This document shows positions 1 to 8,047 of a DNA stretch of 64,000 nt, piece after piece. Every line of letters begins with the position of its first letter. Within the stretch, counting starts at the first letter, position 1. The notes under the pieces were generated by a model. That model was not told where the DNA came from and ran no database searches. It worked only from the letters and a program-made list of their open reading frames with translations. The DNA is taken from the NCBI GenBank assembly GCA_016713405.1, contig JADJPF010000020.1, positions 496,001-560,000 of the forward strand, given 5' to 3'. The position numbers and the translations under genes are program-made. The DNA comes from Blastocatellia bacterium (GTDB taxonomy: Bacteria > Acidobacteriota > Blastocatellia > Chloracidobacteriales > JADJPF01).

Positions 1-1206
1 CCATTTCTTCGTGGTAAAGGCAGCAAAGGCGGTTATAGCCCATTTTTTGATACAACTTCATTTCGTGCAGGTATTCAGCGGTTTAATAGTGATTTTCGGG
101 GTTTTATTTTTAATGATTCTAACCTGGGTTTAAGGTTATTTGGTAATTTTGCTTCTAATCGTTATCAATATAATGTTGTTTATTTTGATATGCTGGAAAA
201 AGATACTAACAGCGGTCTTAATACTATCAACTCACGTGCACAAAGAGTGTTTATTGCTAATCTTTATCGTCAAGACACTATTAAAAAAGGATACACCACC
301 CAATTTAGTTATCACTATAACCGTGATGATGGAACAGCTTTTCGACTGGATAGAAATGGTTTTCCAATACGTCCTTCGGTAATTGGAACAGTAGTTCCAC
401 ATAAACTAAGGACACATTATTTTGGATTTACTTCTGATGGTCACTTTGGAGAAAAACTACCTAAAATATTGTGGCTAAATAAAATTGGTGGTGGGCTAAA
501 TCTTAGTACTGCCGTTTATCAAGTTCTTGGAACAGGTGATTTTAATGGTTTAGCTGGTCGTAAAGTAGATGCTAATGCTCAATTAGTTGCTGTTGAACTT
601 TCTGTTGACCGTGATTGGAAGCGGTTTCGCACTTCTTTTCTTTATTCTTCTGGTGATGGTAATCCTACGGATGGTACTGCTAGAGGTTTTGACTATATTT
701 TAGACAATAACAATTTTGCTGGAGGGCAATTTAGTTTTCTTAATCAAGTTGGAATACCCTTTTTAGGTACAACTACGCAGCTTTCTACACCTAATAGTTT
801 AATTCCTAATCTTCGTTCTAGCAAAATTGCTGGTCAAGCAAACCATGTAAATCCTGGTTTATATCTTTATAATGTTGGAGCAGATTTTGATATTACACAA
901 AAACTTCGTGTTATCAGCAATGTTAATTTTTTAAGCTTTGCTGCTCCACAAGCTTTAGAACAAGCTTTAGCTCAACCATTTATTGAAAAAAACTTAGGAG
1001 TTGATTTTAGTACAGGAATTAAATATCGCCCAATTTTAACCGAAAATATTGTTATTTTTTCTGGAGTTTCGGCTTTTCGACCTGGAGCAGGTTTTAGTTC
1101 TATTTTTAGTCAAAATTGTAAGCCTGCTGGCCCGCTAGAATGTGGAACTGAGACAGGAAACAAAACTCTGTTTAATATTTTTGCTACAGTAAGAATAACT
1201 TATTAG
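1..1206 (+). CDS. Outer-membrane beta-barrel protein, 3' part (5' end outside window)
   Basis: The reading frame is open from base 1, so the gene starts upstream of the window; internal ATGs such as the one at 190 are not the start. The 401 visible residues alternate polar and hydrophobic/aromatic positions with many Asn, Gly, Tyr and Phe, as in a porin-like beta-barrel. The protein ends ...ATVRITY, and a C-terminal aromatic residue is the usual BAM recognition signal. It also contains a Cys pair near the end (NCKPAGPLECG). No plug or TonB box is visible in this part. It could be an alginate-export-like or porin-like barrel; the exact family is not recognised. A strong hairpin follows the stop. 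Confidence 0.6.
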   Translation, partial: PFLRGKGSKGGYSPFFDTTSFRAGIQRFNSDFRGFIFNDSNLGLRLFGNFASNRYQYNVVYFDMLEKDTNSGLNTINSRAQRVFIANLYRQDTIKKGYTTQFSYHYNRDDGTAFRLDRNGFPIRPSVIGTVVPHKLRTHYFGFTSDGHFGEKLPKILWLNKIGGGLNLSTAVYQVLGTGDFNGLAGRKVDANAQLVAVELSVDRDWKRFRTSFLYSSGDGNPTDGTARGFDYILDNNNFAGGQFSFLNQVGIPFLGTTTQLSTPNSLIPNLRSSKIAGQANHVNPGLYLYNVGADFDITQKLRVISNVNFLSFAAPQALEQALAQPFIEKNLGVDFSTGIKYRPILTENIVIFSGVSAFRPGAGFSSIFSQNCKPAGPLECGTETGNKTLFNIFATVRITY

Positions 1207-1228
1207 TTAAAGTCTTGATTGGAAAAAG

Positions 1229-1288
1229 ATAAGCTCACTTTAGGACTGTGTTTTTTGGCCGCGACACTAGTTTCTAAAGTGAGCTTAT
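1229..1288. terminator. Bidirectional hairpin between convergent genes
   Basis: A perfect 15-bp inverted repeat, ATAAGCTCACTTTAG at 1229-1243 and its complement at 1274-1288, flanks a 30-nt loop. It lies between the stops of the barrel gene and the TonB gene, so it probably ends transcription from both sides. There is no long U-tract, which lowers confidence in intrinsic termination. Confidence 0.6.
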
Positions 1289-1301
1289 TTAGGTGTGATT
1301 T

Positions 1302-2097
1302 TTATAAGCTAAAGCGGAAAGTTATCACACCTTGAACTTTTACGGGTGTACCGTTAAGGAGGGTTGGGTTAAATTTCCATTGACGAGCAGCATCTAAGGC
1401 AGCTTTTTGTAGTAAGCCGTGTCCACCTAATACTTTGGTAGAAACAACTTTCCCATCTTCACTAATTAATATTTCTACTTTTACTTCACCAGTAATATTA
1501 CCATTACGAGCTAATGCTGGATAATCTGGAGCGACTCTAACTAGTGCATTACCAGCTATTACACCTTCGCTACGTCTAACAATTGATGGTATGGGTTTAG
1601 CTTCTGGTTCAGCTACTTTTAACTCTTCTTTTGCTGGTGGAGGAGGGGGAGCAGGTTTATCTGTTGGAACACTTCCTATTACACCATTAGGTAAACCACC
1701 AATAGAGCCACCATCTACACCATTAGGTAAACCGCCTAAATCTACACCACCATTAGAAGCATTAACTAAGCTTGGTGTTGTTGCTATTTTAGGTGTAGAT
1801 TCGGTGATAGGTTCGATTCTATCAGGAACCCTATTTGTTGGGTAATCTGGTTTTACAGTGGCATTATTATTTCTTACAACAGGTGATCCTGCTGGAGGTG
1901 GTGGAGGTGGCGGGAGGCGGTGCCACAAGCATTGTTAAAAGGGATAATTGTTCATCTAGTTTTGCATCATATAGAAAAACTCCTCCAACTATTGAGCCTG
2001 CTAAGGCTAATGTCCAAATTGTTGAGGTGACAGCAAAATACATCCAAGTTCTTTTATCTTTCTTTGTTTTGGTACACTCCACCAGATTGTTAAACAT
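1302..2097 (-). CDS. TonB family protein (frame broken by one base)
   Basis: Energy transducer that couples the proton motive force to outer-membrane receptors. Two overlapping frames make one protein of about 264 residues. The N-terminal frame (ATG at 2097, RBS AAGGAG at 2107-2112) gives a short Lys-rich cytoplasmic start and one membrane segment (about residues 19-42). The other frame gives a polyproline run, LPNGV-type repeats and a C-terminal TonB domain (YPALARNGNITGEV...GHGLLQKAALDAARQWKFNP). They join cleanly if one base is removed from the GGG at 1912-1914, restoring eight consecutive prolines. ExbB/ExbD are not in the window. The Gly/Leu/Pro repeat linker is common in acidobacterial TonB proteins. 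The break is either an indel error or a real frameshift. Confidence 0.8.
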
Positions 2098-2515
2098 AGT
2101 TATACACTCCTTATTGTAATAGTTTTTAAGATACTTAAATTTTACTTATTGAATAGTTTTTTGAGTGTTTTCTGATGGGCCGGCTCTCTTTATTCACTCT
2201 CTTGCTTTCTGTAAACTTTGACACCTGGTTTTATTTTTAGTTCCCAAAATTTCCCAAAAATCTTAAAAATTTTTGCAAAAGTAGCAAAATTCTATCTATA
2301 TGCAGTAGTTTCTGTAACTGTTTAATGATTTAATTACTTGTAAATAAAGGAGAAGATAAACTGATTTTAGATTTAATTAAAAACCTTAAAATTCTTTAAT
2401 TTTATAGGTATGTTTTTTAATTGTTGGTGCCTAGCCTTCATGCTAGAATCTTTTGCCAACCCCAAAAGCTAAAATGCAATCTAATGCCATTAATAACTTA
2501 TAAAAAGGTGGGACA
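2098..2515. promoter_or_regulatory. Divergent intergenic region
   Basis: 418 bp between the divergently transcribed TonB and VWFA genes, so it must hold a promoter for each. It is very AT-rich. A short direct repeat (TTCCCAAAA at about 2240-2260) is visible. I see no clear consensus -35/-10 pair, no RNA gene and no further ORF with an RBS. Confidence 0.4.
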
Positions 2516-3583
2516 ATGAAAAAATATATTACAAAATTCTTTTTACTATTAATTATTATTTTCTCTAGTAGCGTTTTAACATTTTCTCAATCTGATGAAG
2601 TATCTAAAAAAACTCCAACACAAACGCCAACACAAACTTCACAACAACCAACACAAACGCCACAACAAAATGAACAAACAAAGACCGAAGATGAAGACTT
2701 AAATGTAGAAGCAATTAAAATTGGTGGTGAAGTCGTCCTGCTTAACGTGCTAGTTACAGATACAAAAAATCGTTATGCGGAAAATATGAGAAAAGAAGAA
2801 TTTGAATTATATGAAGATAATAAAAAACAAGAAATAAGCTTTTTTTCTAGACAAAATGAACCCATTAGCCTTTGTATTATGGTAGATGCTTCTAATTCTA
2901 TGATTGAAAATGGCAAACTACTAGAAGCACTTAAAGCAGCTAAGGAGTTAATTAGGAAAAGTAACAAAGAAGATGAAGCTTGTTTGATGAAATTTGATGA
3001 CCGAGTTACTTTAATTCAAGATTTTACTAGTGATCAAAATTTGCTTTTTACCCAAACTGACCGAATTAAACCTTATGGCGGAACGGCCATTTATGATGCT
3101 TTAATTAGAGGCATGGTTCATACAAATAAAAATTCTAAACGCCTTCGCCAAGCCATTGTTTTAATTACTGATGGACTAGACCAACACAGCAACAGAGCTT
3201 TCCAAGACGCTATTCCTATTGCACAATTAACAGGAATTCCTTGTTATATGATTGGAATTTATTCACCAGAAGAAAAACAAGCTTTTTCTACAGGACAACA
3301 AAAAATTAAATTAGATACAGGGGTAATGGTTGATAACCCAGAGGTTATATTGACTAGACTAGCAGAAGAAACCGCTGGACGAGTATTTTTTCCAAGCTCA
3401 GAGAAAGAATTAGTAGTTATTGCAGAAAAAATAGCTAATGAACTACGTAGCGGCTATGCTGTAGGTTATTACCCACCAAATACTTCTTTAGATGGAAAAT
3501 ATCATTCAATTTCTATAGTTTCTAAATCCAAAAAGTATCTTGTCCGCGCTCGTCGTGGATATATTTCTAAACTACCAGAATAA
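2516..3583 (+). CDS. Secreted VWFA domain protein, acidobacterial type
   Basis: 355 residues. A signal peptide (about 1-25) is followed by a Thr/Gln/Pro-rich linker (30-55), a beta-rich segment with LLNVLVTDTKNRY, and a von Willebrand factor A domain. The metal-ion-dependent adhesion site is intact: DASNS (D124, S126, S128), T190 in YGGTAIYDAL and D219 in ITDGLD. The arrangement of beta segment then VWA matches the 'VWFA-related Acidobacterial domain' family. It probably acts in the periplasm or at the cell surface in metal-dependent binding; the ligand is unknown. The start is set by AAGGTGG just upstream of ATG 2516. It stands alone, with about 250 bp before the next gene. Confidence 0.8.
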   Translation: MKKYITKFFLLLIIIFSSSVLTFSQSDEVSKKTPTQTPTQTSQQPTQTPQQNEQTKTEDEDLNVEAIKIGGEVVLLNVLVTDTKNRYAENMRKEEFELYEDNKKQEISFFSRQNEPISLCIMVDASNSMIENGKLLEALKAAKELIRKSNKEDEACLMKFDDRVTLIQDFTSDQNLLFTQTDRIKPYGGTAIYDALIRGMVHTNKNSKRLRQAIVLITDGLDQHSNRAFQDAIPIAQLTGIPCYMIGIYSPEEKQAFSTGQQKIKLDTGVMVDNPEVILTRLAEETAGRVFFPSSEKELVVIAEKIANELRSGYAVGYYPPNTSLDGKYHSISIVSKSKKYLVRARRGYISKLPE

Positions 3584-3837
3584 AATTAATAGACATGTCC
3601 TAAAGAACTTGTCTATTGTTAGATGCCACTATATAGCATTGAACGGGTTTAATATATTTAATAAGTCCTAGCAATGCTTATGCTACTAGGTTGCTATTTA
3701 TTTATGGATAGCTATTAGAAGTCGCTAACCTCTGTTTTGCTTACTTAAAACTCTATATATAATGCTAAGTTTAAAGTGTGAGTATCTTTAAGCACTTTAA
3801 TCTTTAATCCCCCAGCAAATTTTTCTTAGGAGTCTTT

Positions 3838-6273
3838 ATGAAAAAGATTGTCAGCATTAGCCTTGGCAAAGCCGAGCGAGATTATGAATTTACGGGTAAT
3901 TTCTTAGGGAAAAAATTTCAAATCAAGCGGGTTGGCTGCGATGGTAATATAGATTTGGTTAGAAAAAGAATTAAAGAATATGATGGACAAGTTGATGTGA
4001 TAGGCTTAGGTGGTATTAGTGCTTATTTTAAGATTGGAAATACAGTTCATATTCACCAAGAAGCACAAAGCCTAATCAAATTAGCAAAAAAGACTCCTGT
4101 TGCTGATGGTCGTGGGCTAAAGTCTATTTTACAAGGTTGGACAATTCGTTCCATCAATCAACGCTTAAAAGACTTATTTAATTATGAAAATGTGCTATTT
4201 CTTTCAGGAATTGCCCAATATGAAATGGTACAAGTTATGCAGGAATATACTAATAACTTCTCTTTTTGTGACCCACTAATTCATTTTAATACACCTTATA
4301 CTTTGGATTCAGTAAATGCTTTAGAATATTATGCTGCTGCTTCTATGCCTGTTTTAACACGTATGCCTTATTCCTGGTTCTATCCAAAGGGCTGGGATGG
4401 CGATCAATGGAAACCTTTGTTACTTAGCAAACCTTTTGAAAAAGCAGAAGTTATTGTTGGGGATTATACTTATATACGTCATTATACCCCTAGTATGCTA
4501 CCTAATAAAATTGTAGTAACTGATTCAGTAGATGATGCAGCAATAGCACTTCTTAAAAAACGTGGAGTTAGAACTATTATTAGCACTGTTCCAGATTTAT
4601 TTAAGCAACAAAGAATAGATATTAATGTAATGCACGCGCTATTTGCTGCTTATTTAGAGAAAAAGCCACAAGAAATTAGTGAAAATGATTATTTAGAAAT
4701 ATTTGATCGTGCCAATATTGAGCCAAGAGTTATTTATCCACAAGGTACACCAAAAGAGAAACATAAATTTGCTTTTGTAATACATCCTCTTAGCCGTCGT
4801 TATTTGTTTAAGCATCCTTACTTAAAATGGATGGAAAATACTCCAAAACAAGTCCAGCAGCTAGTAGAAACTACAATGGCTTATTCTCCACCATTTATTT
4901 ACTCACATGTAACAGGAATCAAGTCACCTCAAGGTGTAGAGGCCGAAGGATGGCTAATTGCACTGGGTGCAACACCAGAAGAAATGATGAGCCGTGATCC
5001 AGAGTTTACCTATCAAAGATTAGAAGAAGCTTCTCGTATGGCGGAAAAATTAGGTGCTAAGATGATGGGACTAGGAGCTTTTACTAAAATTGTTGGTGAT
5101 GCTGGTATTACTGTAGCAAAACGCTCAAGAATTCCTATTACTTCAGGAAATAGCTGTACGGCTTCGGCTACGCTTTGGGCTGCAAATGAAGCTTGTAAAA
5201 AAATGGGCATGAAGACTGATAAAAAAGGACGTGCTACAGGTTATAAAGCAATGGTTGTAGGTGCTACGGGTGCAATAGGTGCAGTTTGCTCTAGGCTGCT
5301 AGCTTTGATTTTCCCTGAAATAGTTTTAGTCGCTCCTCGTGGGGATAAACTATTAGAACTTAAAATGACTATTGAAAAAGATAGTCCTGGGACAAAAGTT
5401 CATGTCACAACTAATGCTAATTCTTTTGCAGATCAAATGGATCTAATTGTTACAACTACCTCGGCTCGTGGCAAGAAAGTTATTGATATTATGAAGGTTA
5501 AGCCTGGGGCGGTAATCTGTGATTGTGCGCGTCCGCTAGATATTACAGAAGAGGATGCAGTTAAACGACCAGATGTTTTAGTTATAGAATCAGGAGAATT
5601 AGAAGTTCCTGGGCCAGTTGATTTTGGTGGTGATATTGGTCTACCACCAAAAACAGCTTATGCCTGTTTAGCTGAAACTATTATTTTAACCCTAGAAGGT
5701 CGTTATGAGTGTTTTACTTTAGGTCGGGATATTAATCTAGCTGGAGTAAAAGAAATTTATAAAATGGGCTTAAAACATGGATTTAAGTTAGCTGCAATTC
5801 GAGGTCATAAAGGTGTTATAACTGACCAAGAAATTGCCTTAGTTCGTGCTAAAGCAGAAGAGTCCCGCGCACGTCTAGCATTAAAGACGGCTGAAGAAGA
5901 TGAAGCAACGGCTGAAATAGCTCCTAGAGCTAAAAAGCCTCGTGTAGCTAAAACTACAGAAAAAATTGTAGAAGAAAAAACTATTAAGGCTGCTAAAACT
6001 AGTAAAACTACTAAAATTACTAAAGTTGACAAAACCGACAAGTCCGCTAAAAGCACTAAAGCTAGAAAAACAAAAGAAGAAGTTGTAGAAGCAATTGAAG
6101 CAATTGAAACAATTGAGCCAATTACAGCAACAGAAGTAGTTGAGGCAGAAAATAAAGCTATAAAGCCTAAGCGAACAACTCGCAAAAAGAAGGCTGCTGA
6201 AGAAGTAGTAGAAGCTTTAGTTATAGAAGGTGAAACTTCTAAAGATTTAGAGGCTAATGCTGCAACAAGTTAA
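3838..6273 (+). CDS. Acyl-ACP-reductase-like protein fused to unknown N-terminal domain
   Basis: 811 residues in three parts. Residues 1 to about 330 form a domain I do not recognise. Residues about 335-690 resemble cyanobacterial long-chain acyl-ACP reductase (AAR), which makes fatty aldehyde from acyl-ACP: LGAFTKIV, ITSGNSCTAS, the nucleotide-binding GATGAIG at 475-481, and TAYACLAETIILTLEGRYE, where C610 aligns with the catalytic Cys of AAR. The tail (about 700-811) is a Lys/Ala/Thr-rich low-complexity segment. Known AAR proteins are about 340 residues, so this is more than double. RBS TTAGGAG precedes ATG 3838. It is followed after 24 bp by an SDR reductase. Predicted substrate is an acyl thioester; aldehyde formation is an inference. 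Confidence 0.65.
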   Translation: MKKIVSISLGKAERDYEFTGNFLGKKFQIKRVGCDGNIDLVRKRIKEYDGQVDVIGLGGISAYFKIGNTVHIHQEAQSLIKLAKKTPVADGRGLKSILQGWTIRSINQRLKDLFNYENVLFLSGIAQYEMVQVMQEYTNNFSFCDPLIHFNTPYTLDSVNALEYYAAASMPVLTRMPYSWFYPKGWDGDQWKPLLLSKPFEKAEVIVGDYTYIRHYTPSMLPNKIVVTDSVDDAAIALLKKRGVRTIISTVPDLFKQQRIDINVMHALFAAYLEKKPQEISENDYLEIFDRANIEPRVIYPQGTPKEKHKFAFVIHPLSRRYLFKHPYLKWMENTPKQVQQLVETTMAYSPPFIYSHVTGIKSPQGVEAEGWLIALGATPEEMMSRDPEFTYQRLEEASRMAEKLGAKMMGLGAFTKIVGDAGITVAKRSRIPITSGNSCTASATLWAANEACKKMGMKTDKKGRATGYKAMVVGATGAIGAVCSRLLALIFPEIVLVAPRGDKLLELKMTIEKDSPGTKVHVTTNANSFADQMDLIVTTTSARGKKVIDIMKVKPGAVICDCARPLDITEEDAVKRPDVLVIESGELEVPGPVDFGGDIGLPPKTAYACLAETIILTLEGRYECFTLGRDINLAGVKEIYKMGLKHGFKLAAIRGHKGVITDQEIALVRAKAEESRARLALKTAEEDEATAEIAPRAKKPRVAKTTEKIVEEKTIKAAKTSKTTKITKVDKTDKSAKSTKARKTKEEVVEAIEAIETIEPITATEVVEAENKAIKPKRTTRKKKAAEEVVEALVIEGETSKDLEANAATS

Positions 6274-6297
6274 TTTTATTATATTTAAAGGAAAATT

Positions 6298-7422
6298 ATG
6301 CCACGTGGCAAAAGATTAGTTTTAATTACAGGCGCGACAGGTTTTATAGGCCGTCGTCTGGTGAAAAAACTTTTAGCACAAAAACAAGTTCAAATTTATC
6401 TGCTAGTGCGACGTAGTTCTTTTGCCAAAGTTGAGCGAATGATTGAAAGCTTGATGTTAGATTTTCCTGATGCCCCTGCTCGAATACATATTGTTAGTGG
6501 AGATCTATCAAAACCAACTCTACTGGAAAGTGCTGTAGAATGTGGCGAACTACAAAAGAAAATTCAGGAAATTTTTCATCTTGCGGCTCATTATGAATTA
6601 GGGATTAGCCGAGAAGATGCTATAAAAGCTAATGTAGATGGTACACTTCATATGCTTAATTTTGCTCGTGGTTGTGAAAGGCTAAACTGTGTTCATTATG
6701 TTAGTACTCTAGCAGTTGCTGGTGATTATTCAGGTGTTTGGTATGAAGATATGCTTTTAGCAGGTCAACAATTTGATAATCATTATGCTTATAGCAAATT
6801 TTTAGCAGAAGTAGAGGTTAGAGAAGCAGCCGAGGAATTGCCAATTGCAATTTATCGTCCAGGTGTAGTTGTTGGCGATTCAACAACAGGAGAAATGGAT
6901 AAAATTGATGGGCCTTATTATTTATTAGTCCCTTTTATGAAAATTCAAGCCCTAACAAACGCTATTTCCCCAATGATTCCAACTATTTTTGCTATTGCTC
7001 CAGGTGGACAAAAAATTAAATGTCATGTTGTGCCTGTGGATTATGTAGTTAATTGCTTAGACTATATTAGCCGTAAAAAGGGGATTGAAGGGAAAACCTT
7101 TAGTTTGACTGATCCTAATCCTTTAAGTATGCGACAGTTTATAGACGTTTTCTGTGAAAAAGCAGGTTGGGTTAAACCATTTTTTAATGTTGCTACTGAC
7201 CCGCTAGTTTGGACATTGCGACTGCCAGGAATTAAACAACTAGCTCAAGCTTTTGAACCTCTTACTAAAATACCTGTGGAAATGGTTCACTATACTGCTT
7301 ATGCCACAAAATACGATACTACTAATACTAAAGAATTCCTAAAGGAGTCTGATATTAGTTGTCCATCAGTAAAAAGCTATGCAGGGAAATTACTTGCTTA
7401 TGCTCGTAGACATTTTGTTTGA
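6298..7422 (+). CDS. Extended short-chain dehydrogenase/reductase, acyl-reductase-like
   Basis: 374 residues. The Rossmann motif GATGFIG sits at residues 12-18, LAAHYEL and the catalytic Y163-A-Y-S-K167 pair follow, and a YRPGVVVGDS segment completes the extended SDR core. The overall pattern (LVRRSS..., later PVDYVVNCLDYI) resembles the NAD(P)H-dependent thioester-reductase and fatty-acyl-CoA-reductase branch of the family more than nucleotide-sugar epimerases. It sits 24 bp after the AAR-like gene and 18 bp before a lipoprotein gene, so the three probably share a transcript. A reasonable inference is that the pair carries out sequential reduction of an acyl chain (thioester to aldehyde to alcohol) for a wax, alcohol or ether-lipid product. 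Confidence 0.7.
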   Translation: MPRGKRLVLITGATGFIGRRLVKKLLAQKQVQIYLLVRRSSFAKVERMIESLMLDFPDAPARIHIVSGDLSKPTLLESAVECGELQKKIQEIFHLAAHYELGISREDAIKANVDGTLHMLNFARGCERLNCVHYVSTLAVAGDYSGVWYEDMLLAGQQFDNHYAYSKFLAEVEVREAAEELPIAIYRPGVVVGDSTTGEMDKIDGPYYLLVPFMKIQALTNAISPMIPTIFAIAPGGQKIKCHVVPVDYVVNCLDYISRKKGIEGKTFSLTDPNPLSMRQFIDVFCEKAGWVKPFFNVATDPLVWTLRLPGIKQLAQAFEPLTKIPVEMVHYTAYATKYDTTNTKEFLKESDISCPSVKSYAGKLLAYARRHFV

Positions 7423-7440
7423 TTTATTAGTGAGGAAAAA

Positions 7441-7950
7441 ATGTTTAAGAAGAAATCCTTTATTGTTTTTACTTTGTTTATTAGTTTATTAAGCTTTACA
7501 GCTTGTGATGAAGCACCAACGGAAGCAACTAGTAAAGAAGAACCTGAATGGGTTGGAGATGCTGATCCTGTACAAAGTAAACTAAAACAAAGAGGTGAAC
7601 AAGCTACTAGAGCTTTAGGTTATCAAAAAGAACTAAAAGAAAAGTTAGCAGAAATGCCTTTAATTGAGCTATTTACCCGTGAAACAATAGAAAAAGAGGC
7701 AATTGCTAAGTTAGGTAAACCAGATGAAATTAGAGAAGTAAAACTAGAAGATATTCCTCAAAAAGTGCTTTATTATAATAATTCAAATTTTGCTTTATGG
7801 TTTTGGAAACCAACAGATGAAAAAAGTCCTTATCAATATCGGGCTACAGTAATCCTTAAAGAAGGCAAATTTGATATGCCCATTCATAATGTTTTTGAGG
7901 AAGGCGAATTAAAACAAGTACAAAAATTATTTGAAGAAAAACCTAAGTAG
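7441..7950 (+). CDS. Lipoprotein of unknown function
   Basis: 169 residues. A Lys-rich start, a hydrophobic stretch and the lipobox SFTAC put the lipidated Cys at residue 22. The mature part is charged, with Lys/Glu-rich helices, and ends in a compact segment (about 95-160) containing KLGKPDEIREV and NFALWFWKPTD. That segment is reminiscent of outer-membrane-assembly small domains with a 'lGkPdev' turn, but I do not assign a family. RBS GAGG lies just before the ATG. As the last gene of the reductase operon it may be a periplasmic partner; no function can be read directly. Confidence 0.6.
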   Translation: MFKKKSFIVFTLFISLLSFTACDEAPTEATSKEEPEWVGDADPVQSKLKQRGEQATRALGYQKELKEKLAEMPLIELFTRETIEKEAIAKLGKPDEIREVKLEDIPQKVLYYNNSNFALWFWKPTDEKSPYQYRATVILKEGKFDMPIHNVFEEGELKQVQKLFEEKPK

Positions 7951-7982
7951 CATTACATTTTTATTGATTACTTTGTTGCTAA

Positions 7983-8020
7983 GGCATAGAATTTACACAC
8001 ATTTAGTGTAATTCTGTGCC
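7983..8020 (+). terminator. Hairpin after the reductase operon
   Basis: An imperfect stem (GGCATAGAATT-ACAC paired with GTGTAATTCTGTGCC, one G-U pair and one bulged T) with a short ACATTTA loop, followed by ATTTCTCGTT. It sits between the lipoprotein gene and the kinase gene. The 3' arm contains a 13-mer that recurs before the RAMA gene at 12027. Confidence 0.5.
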
Positions 8021-8047
8021 ATTTCTCGTTAAAAAGGCTTAAAACTA

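Noticed and set aside
5805..6185. Minus-strand ORF of 126 codons inside the AAR-like gene
   Set aside because: It mirrors the Lys/Ala-rich low-complexity tail of the plus-strand gene and has no RBS; a shadow frame.
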